From assembly GCA_022360715.1 (NCBI GenBank), contig JAKSCG010000187.1:1-43916 (forward strand): 43,916 nt of DNA, read 5' to 3'. Shown here in pieces: positions 1 through 8,902 of this stretch. The translations under genes and the position numbers were made by a program. Each line of letters starts with the position of its first letter. Position 1 is the stretch's first letter. The stretch comes from Halanaerobiales bacterium (lineage in GTDB: Bacteria; Bacillota; Halanaerobiia; Halanaerobiales; DTU029). The notes beneath the pieces were generated by a model that worked only from the letters and a program-made list of their open reading frames with translations, searched no databases and was not told the DNA's origin.

Positions 1-696
1 CCGGCCGACCTCCCGTCTGCTCCGAGGATAATCGGTTATTTTGGGGCGATTGCCGGTTGGTTTGATGTGGAACTGGTCAGTAAAGTAGCCAATCAAATGC
101 CTGATACGGAATTAGTTTTAATTGGTGAGGTCAGTACTGATATTAGCAAATTAAGCCGGGTTACTAATATCAGCCTGTTGGGCGAGAAACCATACAGCAC
201 TTTACCGGATTACCTGGCTTATTTTGATCTGGCGATTATTCCTTTCCGGCAAAATGAGTTAACCAGGTTGACCGATCCGGTTAAAATCTACGAATATCTG
301 GCCGGGGGAATACCTGTTCTCTCCGTCGATTTACCGGAATTACATAAATTTAAAGATGTGGTAGAACTGGCCGCAGATGAAGATGAATTTATCGGCAAAG
401 CTGAGGAGATGTTGGTTGAGGGAAGGGGCGGTGCGGAAAAAAGGTATAATGCTGTTAAAGAAGAAACCTGGCTAAATCGGGCAGTCCGTTTAAAAGAACT
501 GCTTCATTTAGCTTATTATGACCTTTTTTTAGCCGACAATGACCGAAAAGAACGAGTGAGCGCAGTTGAAGGAGAGAGCAAGGCCAGGGAAGAGAACGAG
601 GAAGTCGCCGAGGATATGGTAATTAAAGTTCAGGAAAACACGGAGGGATGGGTGAGCAGACTGAAAAGGTGGTTAAAGGCAGGTGGAGATGAATAA
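1..696 (+). CDS. Glycosyltransferase family 4 (GT-B), 5' end outside the window
   Basis: The frame is open from base 1, and the first residues (RIIGYFGAIAGWFD) form the usual start of the C-terminal nucleotide-sugar-binding half of GT4 enzymes, so the N-terminal half lies upstream of the window. The segment DPVKIYEYLAGGIPVLS is the acidic loop that contacts the donor sugar. The last 55 or so residues are a charged, Glu/Lys-rich tail not typical of the fold. It probably transfers a sugar to a surface polysaccharide at the cytoplasmic face of the membrane. Its stop overlaps the start of the next glycosyltransferase, so the two are translationally coupled. Donor and acceptor cannot be told from sequence. 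An internal GTG at 67 could be mistaken for the start, but strong homology lies upstream of it. Confidence 0.85.
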   Translation, partial: PADLPSAPRIIGYFGAIAGWFDVELVSKVANQMPDTELVLIGEVSTDISKLSRVTNISLLGEKPYSTLPDYLAYFDLAIIPFRQNELTRLTDPVKIYEYLAGGIPVLSVDLPELHKFKDVVELAADEDEFIGKAEEMLVEGRGGAEKRYNAVKEETWLNRAVRLKELLHLAYYDLFLADNDRKERVSAVEGESKAREENEEVAEDMVIKVQENTEGWVSRLKRWLKAGGDE

Positions 697-1468
697 TGGG
701 GGTAAAGAGATCCTGTTATCAGTGATTAGTCCGGTTTTGAATGAAGAGTTTTTTCTACCCCTTTATCTTGAAGCAGTAGCAGCTTACGCTGATGAGATTT
801 TACTACTGGACGGGGGTAGCCAGGATAACTCCCTGGAAATCATTGAGAATTTTCAACGAAAAAAAGAACCGGTGCTCCGATACTGGCGCCTTCCCCAGAC
901 CGGTTTGCCTTATTCGACGGAGTGGAATGAAGGTTTCCGGAGGAATTTTCTGTTGAGTAAAGCCAGGGGCAGGTGGGTACTGGCCCTGGATGTTGATGAG
1001 TTTTTATCGGATAATTTTAGTAAGGTCTTTCGAGAAATGATTATTAAAGATGAGCAAAGCTTACTGATTGGCTTTTCTTTGCTTTGCTTCTGGGGGGATA
1101 TTTTTACAGTGAGATTAAATGTCCGCAAAGATCCCCACTGGGAGGGAGTAATCTACCGTCTATTCAGGAGAGAAGCGGCCGCTTATGATACCAGGGGCAA
1201 CCATTGTCTGCTTTTAATCAACAATCAATACCCCGCTTATATTGAAGATAAAAGGGAACTAAGGGAGATTATCCTTTACCATTACCATTATGCCCTTGGT
1301 TCCAGAATAAAGTCAAATGATAATCGTCGTCAGGATTTAAATTGTCTGGATGGCCAACAAAAGCCGAATTTTAGTTATCGGCCGGACAATTATTTGATCA
1401 AAACCAGCCGCTATCGGGGAGACCACCCGACAACTATAAAAAAATACTTGAAGGGAAGGCTGCTATGA
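689..1468 (+). CDS. Glycosyltransferase family 2
   Basis: This GT-A fold enzyme of about 259 residues starts with LLSVISPVLNEEFFLPLYLE, then has the nucleotide-binding DGGSQDNS segment and an intact DXD-type metal site in ALDVDEFL near residue 105. A late YHYHYALG segment is typical of the WaaE/SunS-like GT2 branch. It probably adds a sugar to a surface glycan or lipid-linked precursor. The ATG at 689 was chosen because AAAGG at 675-679 is 9 bases upstream; a GTG at 683 is possible. It overlaps the previous gene by 8 bases and the next by 4 (ATGA), so all are in one operon. The substrate is unknown. Confidence 0.83.
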   Translation: MNNGGKEILLSVISPVLNEEFFLPLYLEAVAAYADEILLLDGGSQDNSLEIIENFQRKKEPVLRYWRLPQTGLPYSTEWNEGFRRNFLLSKARGRWVLALDVDEFLSDNFSKVFREMIIKDEQSLLIGFSLLCFWGDIFTVRLNVRKDPHWEGVIYRLFRREAAAYDTRGNHCLLLINNQYPAYIEDKRELREIILYHYHYALGSRIKSNDNRRQDLNCLDGQQKPNFSYRPDNYLIKTSRYRGDHPTTIKKYLKGRLL

Positions 1469-2451
1469 TCCGAGTTCTTTTTTTAACTAGATTGGATATT
1501 TTTAAATTAAGGGCCGGGGATACGGTTCAGGTTTCCTTACTGGCCGAATATCTAAGGAAAAAGGGGCTTACAGTCAGTCTCTCGACCCGACTTAAACCAG
1601 ATCTGGACCAATATGATCTGGTTCATTATTTTAATATCCTGCGAACTGAAGGGAGCTATCAGCGATGTTTGGCGGTTAAAGAAAAAGGTATTCCGCTGTT
1701 GATTACCCCGATCTACTGGAATGTCGAGCAATATCTCGCTCAGGAGAACCCTGCTGCCCTGACCACCTGGAGGATCAAACAGGAGGAGCGGAGGCGAATT
1801 CTTAAGCTGGCTGATTTAATCGTACCTAATGCCGAATTAGAATGGGAGCAGTTAGAACGAGATTTTCAAACCGGTCAACCCTACCGGATTATTTATAACG
1901 GGGTGGAGGACTTTTTTTATGGTGCCCCGGTCGAGCCGGTGAGGAATCATGTCCTGATGGTAGGGCGGATCCATCGGAGTAAAAATCAACTGGGTTTAAT
2001 CAAAGCCCTGCGCGGCAGCGGATTAAAGTTAACGATGATCGGTGATATTAATGATCACCATTACTACCGATTGTGTCGACAGGAGGCCGATCAGCATATT
2101 GAGATCAAAGCGGGGGTGAACAGAAGGGAACTACGCCGATTATACCGCGACGCCGCAGTGCATGTTCTACCCAGTTGGTATGATACACCGGGACTGGTTA
2201 GCCTGGAAGCGGGTTTAGCCGGTTGTAAACTGGTCAGTACGGAGCGGGGAAGCGCCCGGGAATATTTTAAAGATTATGCCGAATACTGTGTCCCGGGCGA
2301 CCTGAGTGACATTAGAACAAAGGTTTTGCGAGCAGTTGAACGTCAACCGGAACCGGAATTACCCTACTATATTCTTAATAATTTCACCTGGCAGCGAGTT
2401 GCCGAAAAAACCCGGCAAATTTATAGCGAATTGCTGTCTTTTCTCATATAA
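1465..2451 (+). CDS. Glycosyltransferase family 4 (group 1)
   Basis: A GT-B glycosyltransferase of 328 residues. The N-terminal half carries LRAGDTVQVSLLAEYL, the acceptor-side Rossmann start. The C-terminal half opens with VLMVGRIHRSKNQLGLIKAL and contains the donor-binding motif PGLVSLEAGLAGCKLVST with the two spaced acidic residues (EX7E-type). It is slightly short for the family (usually 350-400). The ATG lies inside the TGA of the upstream GT2 gene (ATGA overlap), which implies translational coupling. Likely role: transfer of a nucleotide-activated sugar during surface polysaccharide assembly in the cytoplasm. The specific linkage cannot be inferred. Confidence 0.85.
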   Translation: MIRVLFLTRLDIFKLRAGDTVQVSLLAEYLRKKGLTVSLSTRLKPDLDQYDLVHYFNILRTEGSYQRCLAVKEKGIPLLITPIYWNVEQYLAQENPAALTTWRIKQEERRRILKLADLIVPNAELEWEQLERDFQTGQPYRIIYNGVEDFFYGAPVEPVRNHVLMVGRIHRSKNQLGLIKALRGSGLKLTMIGDINDHHYYRLCRQEADQHIEIKAGVNRRELRRLYRDAAVHVLPSWYDTPGLVSLEAGLAGCKLVSTERGSAREYFKDYAEYCVPGDLSDIRTKVLRAVERQPEPELPYYILNNFTWQRVAEKTRQIYSELLSFLI

Positions 2452-2497
2452 TGGTAATGAGATCAGAACAGGATGTTATCAGAAACAGGTGATACTA

Positions 2498-4318
2498 ATG
2501 CTGTTAAGTGTTTGTATGGTAGTAAGAGATGAAGCCCATTCGGTCGCCCGTAGTTTATATAGTTTAAAAGAGATCGCTGATGAGCTGATTGTCGTTGATA
2601 TGGGTTCTTATGATCAGACAGTACAACTGGCTAAAGAGCAGGGAGCTAGGGTGTTTGCTTATCACCAGGGTAACCGTTTTCAGGCGATGAATTATGCCCT
2701 GCAACAGGCGCGGGGCAAGTGGATATTTTTTTTGGAGGCCCGGGAAGAGTTGATTAATGGTGGTAAGCAGCTCCGGCGAATCTTGAGAGAATCTTCCTGT
2801 GACGGTTTTTATCTCCCGATCATTAAGTTGCATTTTGAGAAAGATATTGAGACACCCTATCTGAAGATCCGATTATTTAAAAGGGATCGGGATGTTTTTT
2901 TCCAGGCAGATAGCCTTGATATAGCCAAGTCTATTCTTAAAAAAAATAATAATGCCAGTATTAAGGCTTTACAATTGCCAATAATTAAGCGATATCACTT
3001 TTCCGGAAGTGACTTTTGGACCGAGTTAAGCCCCTGCAAGCTATATTATCTGGAGTTAACCCAGGATAGTAAACCGGAATCGCTGGCTTTTACTTGTCTG
3101 AAGGAAGGGATAGATTATTACTGGAAAGGGGAGTTCAACCTGGCTTTAGAATGGTTTGAGCGGGGATACCGGCTTAATAGCGGTGAAAATCAAATTGCTT
3201 TTTTAAAAAACATTATTTTGCTTTTGCTGGAATTAAAACAGTACATCCGGGCCGAACAACGGATTAAAGAGGGTTTAAAAAAATTTCCCCAAGTTGCTGT
3301 CTTTACTTTTTGGCAGGGGTACCTTGCTTTTGTTTTAAAAGACTACCCTACTGCGGTCGGAAGTTTTAAATCTATTCTGGCCGGCCGCATAAACTTGACC
3401 AGGTTAGAGGTCAATGCTTATTTATTACTCGGTTTAATCTTTAAAGAACAAGGGAAAAAAGCCCAGGCTAGCTTTTATTTAGAAAAAGCATACTTAATGT
3501 TTGAACATAGTGATTTGGTGTTATCCTCGCTGGTTGATCTGATTCCGGTGACCGGTGGGCGAGAGGTTCTGTCCTATCTACAAAAGATTAAACAGGGCGA
3601 ACAACGTTTACCCCTTCAACTGGTTAAGGTTTTTTATCAACGGAAAGAATACGGCAAGGCGATGGATGTTCTTAAAGTGTTAAGTACTAATGGTCAGGCT
3701 AATGATGAAGTATTGTATTGGCACGCCAAATTATTACTGGTTTTTAAAAAGTACCAGGAAGCAGCCCAAGAATTAAGGAAAACTTCACCGGCCTTTGACA
3801 ATTATGAACAGGTTCTGGAACACCTCTGGTTGATCAATCTGTTGAGTTCGGTCCAGGGTGAGTCCAAGAGTGTGGTTAATCAGATTAAGTTACTGGGTAA
3901 TAAACTATCCTGGAATTTGATTAAGTTATTTAATGAGATCTATTTTTACGGTAAGGAGGTCTGGTTTCAATTTAACAACCTGGTTGCCAAATTAAGGTTT
4001 TACCGAAAAGCCGTCTATTATCTGGGTTTAATTACCGAATATGCCGGAAAAAGAGCAATCGAGATCATGGTTCAAATCATTAAGAGCATGAAGATCACAA
4101 CGGTTAACAGAGACCTGGGCCAGGTTTTTTATGAGAAAGGGAAATGGCAGCAGGCATACTTATATCTTCAGGAGAACCTTACCCAGGGAAAGACCTTGCC
4201 TGAACTAAAATACCTGGCCGATACCTGTTATTATCTGAATAAGCGGGAAGAGCGCGCCGGGATCCTGGAGTTAATTAAGCAGGTTGATGTAGTACAAAAT
4301 AAAGTCTATCAACTCTAA
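2498..4318 (+). CDS. GT2 glycosyltransferase with C-terminal TPR repeats, altered DXD site
   Basis: The first 90 or so residues are a GT2 core (LSVCMVVRDEAHSVARSLYS, then ELIVVDMGSYDQT). From about residue 200 the protein consists of helix pairs of TPR type, such as SLAFTCLKEGIDYYWKGEFN and QVFYEKGKWQQAYLYLQENL. The layout matches TPR-containing beta-glucosyltransferase-like proteins that glycosylate peptides or surface polymers. Oddly, the place of the DXD metal site reads FLEAREEL instead of the usual LDADE, so catalysis is doubtful. The ATG at 2498 was chosen over an in-frame start at 2306, because AGGTGA at 2487-2492 precedes it and the longer form would run deep into the upstream gene. 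606 residues; last gene of the left operon. Confidence 0.8.
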   Translation: MLLSVCMVVRDEAHSVARSLYSLKEIADELIVVDMGSYDQTVQLAKEQGARVFAYHQGNRFQAMNYALQQARGKWIFFLEAREELINGGKQLRRILRESSCDGFYLPIIKLHFEKDIETPYLKIRLFKRDRDVFFQADSLDIAKSILKKNNNASIKALQLPIIKRYHFSGSDFWTELSPCKLYYLELTQDSKPESLAFTCLKEGIDYYWKGEFNLALEWFERGYRLNSGENQIAFLKNIILLLLELKQYIRAEQRIKEGLKKFPQVAVFTFWQGYLAFVLKDYPTAVGSFKSILAGRINLTRLEVNAYLLLGLIFKEQGKKAQASFYLEKAYLMFEHSDLVLSSLVDLIPVTGGREVLSYLQKIKQGEQRLPLQLVKVFYQRKEYGKAMDVLKVLSTNGQANDEVLYWHAKLLLVFKKYQEAAQELRKTSPAFDNYEQVLEHLWLINLLSSVQGESKSVVNQIKLLGNKLSWNLIKLFNEIYFYGKEVWFQFNNLVAKLRFYRKAVYYLGLITEYAGKRAIEIMVQIIKSMKITTVNRDLGQVFYEKGKWQQAYLYLQENLTQGKTLPELKYLADTCYYLNKREERAGILELIKQVDVVQNKVYQL

Positions 4319-4427
4319 GTGCACAAAGGGTTAAAATAATTAATAGACAATAAAAAATATTCATAAATTAAGAAAAATAATGTACTATGCAGGAAATAGA
4401 GCCTTTTTATCGAATTGAGCATAGATC

Positions 4428-4466
4428 GTTACAAAAAATTAACAGCAATTTAACATAATTGTAACA
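4428..4466 (+). promoter_or_regulatory. PhoP-box array (4 repeats) upstream of the Na/Pi cotransporter
   Basis: Four hexamers start exactly 11 bases apart: GTTACA 4428, TTAACA 4439, TTAACA 4450 and GTAACA 4461. This is the spacing and consensus of the PhoP box of Bacillus (TTAACA-like direct repeats). A weaker phased copy, TTAACC, lies at 4494. Binding is inferred; the repeats are visible. Confidence 0.8.
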
Positions 4467-4501
4467 AATCTAAACTACTAACCACCCTGGATTTTAACCG
4501 T

Positions 4502-4507
4502 TATAAT
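4502..4507 (+). promoter_or_regulatory. -10 element of the Na/Pi cotransporter gene
   Basis: A perfect TATAAT lies 35 bases after the PhoP boxes. No good -35 hexamer is seen at 17 bases, as expected of an activator-dependent promoter. The leader then carries GGAAGGAGAG at 4547-4556. Confidence 0.6.
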
Positions 4508-4563
4508 GTTTAGCGCAATTTTTGTTGTAATAATGATGTAAAAAATGGAAGGAGAGATTCCCT

Positions 4564-6219
4564 TTGTCATTAGCCATGTTTTTTCAACTGTTTGGTGGAT
4601 TAGGGTTGTTTATTTATGGAATGAAGCAGATGAGTGAAGGACTACAGAAGACAGCGGGGAAGAAATTAAAACAACTGCTCGGGATGCTGACTAATAACCG
4701 CTTGGTAGGTTTGCTAGTCGGAACCGGGGTTACGGCTGTGATTCAAAGTAGTAGTGCCACTACCGTCATGGTAGTTGGCTTTGTTAATGCAGGATTGATG
4801 ACCTTGACGCAATCAATTGGGGTAATCATGGGGGCTAATATTGGGACAACGGTTACCGCCCAATTGATTGCCTTTAAATTGAGTCAGTATTCCCTGCATG
4901 CAGTAGCAATTGGTGCGGCCTTATATCTATTCAGTAGAAGTGACCGGGTCAAACAACTTGGCCAGGTAATCCTTGGTTTCGGGATTTTGTTTCTGGGCTT
5001 AACAATCATGAAAGATACAATGAAACCCTTACGCGATTCAGCTTTATTTGTTGATGTGATGCAGAAATTCGGGGAGTCTCCCTTGTTGGGTTTAATCCTG
5101 GGAGCAGTTATGACTGTCATGATCCAGAGTAGTAGTGCCAGTATCGGCATTTTGATGAGTCTTCTTTCCGTTGGTGTAATCAACTACTGGATTGCTGTTC
5201 CAATTTTGCTCGGTGATAATATCGGGACAACCATTACGGCGCTTCTATCAAGTATTGGCGCTAATCGCACTGCTAAAAGAGCGGCTTTTGCTCATTTTAC
5301 TTTTAATTTCCTGGGAGCCTTTATTATTGTTATACTTTTCTATGTTATTCCCAATTTTGCTGAGCTGATTCATAACACCGTTTTAAAGATTTCCCATTTT
5401 TTTGGACAAGACCCTACCGCGGAACGGTTACTGGCGAATACCCATACTTTCTTTAACCTGGTTAATACTCTTTTTTGGTTGCCTTTTGTCGGGATTATGG
5501 TTAGTCTGGTCAAAAGGGTTATCCCTGGCGATGAAATAACCATTAAAAGGGGATTAAACTTTTTGGATGAACGGATGCTGGAAACACCAATTATTGCTAT
5601 TGATCAATTGAAACCGGAAGTCCTCAGGATGTATCAGATCGCTGAGGAGATGGTTAAGGAATCGACCCGGGCTTTTCTGGATAATGATCCGGAGCTAATC
5701 AAAACGGTTAATGCCAAGGAAGAAATTGTTAATGAGTTAGAGGAAGAACTGGTTACCTTTATTACCAAGATTCACCGCAATTCCCTGTCAGCAGAAGATG
5801 TAAAAATTGTAGACATGTATTATGCGATGATTGATGACATTGAAAGCATTGCTGATGATGCCGTTGATATTGCCGAACTGGCCCGCTATAAAAGAGAGAA
5901 CAAGGTGGTATTTTCCAGTGAAGCCAGGGTTACTCTGGAAAATAACTTTGAATTAATATATCAACTCCTGGCTGAAACAAATAAAATTATTGAAACCCGC
6001 GATCTAACCCTGAGTAAAAAGATCCTGGCCGGTGAAGAACAGATGGATCAGCACCAACTGGAGCACCGCAATGGACACCTGGCCAGGTTGGGTCAAGGAA
6101 TCTGTGATCCCAATGCCGGGATTGTCTATTTGGAAGTGCTGGACTCTCTTGAACATATCAGTGACCAAATGGCTGATATAACCCATAGTATTATCGAGGT
6201 CAAAAAAAGGAATAAATAG
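4564..6219 (+). CDS. Na/Pi cotransporter family protein with C-terminal PhoU-like domain
   Basis: 551 residues. Two Na/Pi cotransporter II repeats each carry the signature QSSSA (near residues 61 and 187), each followed by an N-I-G-T-T segment (GANIGTTVTA and GDNIGTTITA) that belongs to the sodium/phosphate translocation path. About eight membrane helices fill residues 1-320. The C-terminal 200 residues are an antiparallel helical PhoU-like domain with acidic stretches. The family includes YjbB-type proteins that move phosphate coupled to sodium. The start is TTG at 4564, 7 bases after a strong GGAAGGAGAG site. Location: cytoplasmic membrane. It has its own PhoP-box array and lies directly before phoP-phoR, so it is probably induced on phosphate limitation. 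Direction of transport is not certain from sequence. Confidence 0.92.
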   Translation: MSLAMFFQLFGGLGLFIYGMKQMSEGLQKTAGKKLKQLLGMLTNNRLVGLLVGTGVTAVIQSSSATTVMVVGFVNAGLMTLTQSIGVIMGANIGTTVTAQLIAFKLSQYSLHAVAIGAALYLFSRSDRVKQLGQVILGFGILFLGLTIMKDTMKPLRDSALFVDVMQKFGESPLLGLILGAVMTVMIQSSSASIGILMSLLSVGVINYWIAVPILLGDNIGTTITALLSSIGANRTAKRAAFAHFTFNFLGAFIIVILFYVIPNFAELIHNTVLKISHFFGQDPTAERLLANTHTFFNLVNTLFWLPFVGIMVSLVKRVIPGDEITIKRGLNFLDERMLETPIIAIDQLKPEVLRMYQIAEEMVKESTRAFLDNDPELIKTVNAKEEIVNELEEELVTFITKIHRNSLSAEDVKIVDMYYAMIDDIESIADDAVDIAELARYKRENKVVFSSEARVTLENNFELIYQLLAETNKIIETRDLTLSKKILAGEEQMDQHQLEHRNGHLARLGQGICDPNAGIVYLEVLDSLEHISDQMADITHSIIEVKKRNK

Positions 6220-6221
6220 CG

Positions 6222-6247
6222 ACTCCTTTCTTTAGGAGTTTTTTTTT
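6222..6247 (+). terminator. Rho-independent terminator after the Na/Pi gene
   Basis: ACTCCT (6222-6227) pairs with AGGAGT (6234-6239) across a TTCTTT loop, followed by a run of nine T. Confidence 0.75.
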
Positions 6248-6249
6248 GT

Positions 6250-6255
6250 TATAAT
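6250..6255 (+). promoter_or_regulatory. Candidate -10 element of phoP-phoR
   Basis: A TATAAT lies directly after the terminator and about 28 bases before the TTG start of the response regulator. No convincing -35 and no PhoP-box repeat are present, so basal transcription or read-through is likely. Confidence 0.4.
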
Positions 6256-6283
6256 TAAAGAAATTATAAAAGGAGGGGAGATT

Positions 6284-6979
6284 TTGAAGAAAATTCTGGT
6301 GATCGATGATGAGGAGAATATCAGAGAATTAATTAAATTTAACCTTGAGACAGCCGGCTATAAGGTAGAACTGGCTGCCGACGGTCAGCAAGGGCTGGAC
6401 AAGCTAAACAATAGTATTGATTTGGTTGTGCTGGATCTGATGTTACCAATTATTGACGGGCTTTCCGTCTGCCGGACAATTAGAGGGAACGAAGATTATC
6501 AACAGCTCCCAATTATCATGTTGACGGCTAAAGGGGGTGAAGTCGACAGAATCTTGGGCTTAGAGATGGGAGCTGACGACTATCTGACTAAACCCTTTAG
6601 CCCTAGAGAGCTGGTGGCCAGAATCAAAGCGGTTTTACGGCGCTTTAATGCGGAAGAAAAAAATGGCATGGAGAAAAGGTTTGATCAATCAGTAATCAGC
6701 ATTGGTGAATTGGAGCTTGACTCCAATAGCCATGAAGTCAGAATAGCCGGTAATTTAATGGATTTAACCCCGAAAGAATTTGATTTATTGCGCTTGCTGT
6801 TGCTGAATACGGGCCGGGTTTTAACCCGAGATATGTTGTTAGAAAAGATTTGGGGATATGAGTATGCCGGTGATACCAGGACGGTTGATGTCCATATCCG
6901 CCGTTTGAGAACTAAAGTTGGTAAAGATTATATTAAAACGGTACGAGGGGTGGGATATAAGTTTGCTAAACTGGAGTAA
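6284..6979 (+). CDS. phoP: Phosphate response regulator PhoP/PhoB (OmpR family)
   Basis: 231 residues: an N-terminal receiver domain with acidic pair D8/D9, phospho-acceptor Asp51 in VVLDLMLP, the Thr/Lys switch (MLTAKG; LTKPF), then a winged-helix DNA-binding domain (LTPKEFDLLRLLL...TVDVHIRRLRTKVG). It would bind the TTAACA direct repeats found at four promoters in this window and activate the Pho regulon. The TTG start is preceded by AAAGGAGGGGAG. The next gene, the kinase, starts inside its 3' end. WalR-type paralogues look similar, but the location among pst genes makes PhoP/PhoB the best call. Confidence 0.92.
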   Translation: MKKILVIDDEENIRELIKFNLETAGYKVELAADGQQGLDKLNNSIDLVVLDLMLPIIDGLSVCRTIRGNEDYQQLPIIMLTAKGGEVDRILGLEMGADDYLTKPFSPRELVARIKAVLRRFNAEEKNGMEKRFDQSVISIGELELDSNSHEVRIAGNLMDLTPKEFDLLRLLLLNTGRVLTRDMLLEKIWGYEYAGDTRTVDVHIRRLRTKVGKDYIKTVRGVGYKFAKLE

Positions 6980-8750
6980 GCTGAGTTTAAGGAGGCAAAT
7001 AATTTCCCTCTTTATTTTTATTGAAGCGATCCTGCTAATCGGTATATCATTTTATTTTACCTATAGTGAGCGCCAGTTTTATCTCAGCCAACTGCAAACA
7101 GTCCTGGAAAATGAAGCGAGATTGGTTATGGCCCAAGAGGTAATCAACTTTGAACAGGAAACAACGCAAATGGTGCAGTGGCTTGGAGAGATGGGTAAGA
7201 TTCTTGATAAAAGAATAACGGTGATTAATCGTCAAGGGGTAGTTTTAGCCGATTCTGATTATAATGCGAAAGAGATGGATAATCACCTTGACCGACCGGA
7301 AATTAAAGCGATCCTGGCCGGAGAGGCGAAGGGGATATCGATCCGGAAGAGTGATACTATTAATATTGATATGTATTATCTGGCTGTTCCGCTGGAAAGG
7401 CAAGGAGAGATAGCAGGATTTATCCGGATTAGCGAGTCACTACAGGAGATTAATTCGATTATCAGAAGGAGTATTATTAATAATTTCTTTTTTCTTTTAG
7501 TGATGTTATTAATTACCTTGCTGTTGGTCTGGAAATACAGCAAGGATATTATAAATCCCCTGAACAAGATTACCGGACTGGCGGGAAAACTGGCCCGGGG
7601 TAATTTTCAGGAAAGGATCAGGGTCAATGATCAAAACGAGATCGGCACCCTGGCCCGGATGTTGAATTTTATGGCTGCCCAACTGGAGAGCATGATTAGT
7701 CAGATTTCGGAAGAAAAAAGCCGGGCGGAAGCTATTTTAACCAGTATGTTAGACGGACTGATTGCCGTTGATAAGCAATTATACATTCGTATGATCAACC
7801 CGGCCGCCCAGGATATATTTGCCGTTAAACCCGGTAAACTAAAGGGGAGAAAATTAATCGAAGTAATCAGGCATCATGAGATCGATAATTACCTGGAAGC
7901 GGCCATGGAAAATAATCAGATTTTAAGTGAAGAATTGTCTTTACAAAAGGGTGAAAAAAAGATTTTGCGGTGTAATTTTGTTCCAATTGTCAATGAAGAG
8001 GGTGAAGTGACCGGGGGTGTAGTTGTTTTTAATGACATTACCGAGTTGCGGCGGCTGGAGCAAATGAGAACCGAATTTATCGGGAATGTTTCCCATGAAT
8101 TAAGGACCCCCCTAACTTCAATTATTGGTTATATTGATACGATTGTTGATAACCAAATTGAAGATCTTTCCACGCTCAAACGTTTTTTAAAAATAATTAA
8201 AACTGAAGCAGACCGGCTGGCCCTGTTAATTAAAGACCTGCTCGATCTCTCTCGCCTGGAAGGCAAAGAACGGCAATTTTCCTTACTGCCGGGAGACCTG
8301 CCGGGAATTATCAATAAAACAGTGCTGTTGTTAAGAGATCAGGCCGAAAGGAAGGGAATTACAATTATTAAGGAGCTTCCGCCGTACATTCCTCCGGTCT
8401 ATATGATTGCTGAACAGGTTGAACAGGTCTTGACGAATCTGATCGATAATAGTATCAAGTACACTGCTAAAAAAGGGTGGGTAAAAATATGTTTAAGGGT
8501 AGAGCAACAAAGGGTAATTGTTGAAATCAAGGATAATGGGCTCGGGATCTCTCCGGCTGATCAAGAAAGGATCTTTGAGCGTTTTTACCGGGTCGATAAA
8601 GCCCGGTCCAGCTCACAGGGGGGGACGGGAATCGGTCTGTCCATTGTCAAACATATTATCCAGAACCATCAGAGTAAGATCACCGTTGAAAGTGAACCGG
8701 GGAAAGGCTCTATCTTCAGGTTTGATCTGCAAAAAGTCGAACAAAAGTAG
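6963..8750 (+). CDS. phoR: Phosphate sensor histidine kinase PhoR
   Basis: About 595 residues from the TTG at 6963, chosen because GAGGGGTGG lies 9 bases upstream; longer forms reach 6918. Order: TM1, an extracytoplasmic sensor of about 130 residues, TM2 (NNFFFLLVMLLITLLLVW), HAMP, a PAS domain, then HisKA with the phospho-acceptor His378 in VSHELRTPLTS. The HATPase_c domain has N-box NLIDNSIKYT and glycine boxes DNGLGIS and GGTGIGLSIVKH. It autophosphorylates and passes the phosphate to the adjacent regulator when phosphate is scarce, as known for PhoR. It overlaps phoP by 17 bases, so expression is coupled. The extracytoplasmic domain matches the Bacillus PhoR layout rather than the short E. 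coli form. Confidence 0.9.
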   Translation: MLNWSKLSLRRQIISLFIFIEAILLIGISFYFTYSERQFYLSQLQTVLENEARLVMAQEVINFEQETTQMVQWLGEMGKILDKRITVINRQGVVLADSDYNAKEMDNHLDRPEIKAILAGEAKGISIRKSDTINIDMYYLAVPLERQGEIAGFIRISESLQEINSIIRRSIINNFFFLLVMLLITLLLVWKYSKDIINPLNKITGLAGKLARGNFQERIRVNDQNEIGTLARMLNFMAAQLESMISQISEEKSRAEAILTSMLDGLIAVDKQLYIRMINPAAQDIFAVKPGKLKGRKLIEVIRHHEIDNYLEAAMENNQILSEELSLQKGEKKILRCNFVPIVNEEGEVTGGVVVFNDITELRRLEQMRTEFIGNVSHELRTPLTSIIGYIDTIVDNQIEDLSTLKRFLKIIKTEADRLALLIKDLLDLSRLEGKERQFSLLPGDLPGIINKTVLLLRDQAERKGITIIKELPPYIPPVYMIAEQVEQVLTNLIDNSIKYTAKKGWVKICLRVEQQRVIVEIKDNGLGISPADQERIFERFYRVDKARSSSQGGTGIGLSIVKHIIQNHQSKITVESEPGKGSIFRFDLQKVEQK

Positions 8751-8785
8751 CTTATTAAACTATTAGTTGATAAACTGGCATTTTG

Positions 8786-8846
8786 TTAACATTATTGTAA
8801 CATTGTTTTTACCTGATAGTAACATTGACTTAATTTAGACGTAACA
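8786..8846 (+). promoter_or_regulatory. PhoP-box array (6 phased hexamers) upstream of pstS
   Basis: Hexamers start every 11 bases: TTAACA 8786, GTAACA 8797, TTTACC 8808, GTAACA 8819, TTAATT 8830 (weak) and GTAACA 8841. It is the longest PhoP array in the window. A weak -10 candidate, TATCCT, lies at 8856-8861, 9 bases after the last hexamer; the pstB promoter has the same gap. Confidence 0.82.
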
Positions 8847-8902
8847 TAGGCATGTTATCCTTGACTTGAGTTTAAAAACATATCTAGGGAGGAATAATTT
8901 TC

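Noticed and set aside
67..696. GTG at 67 as the start of the first glycosyltransferase
   Set aside because: Conserved GT4 sequence continues upstream to base 1, so the gene is truncated by the window edge.
8861..8886. TTGACT at 8861 with TATCTA at 8881 as a pstS promoter
   Set aside because: The spacer is only 14 bases and the start point would fall on the ribosome site; the PhoP-phased TATCCT at 8856 fits better.
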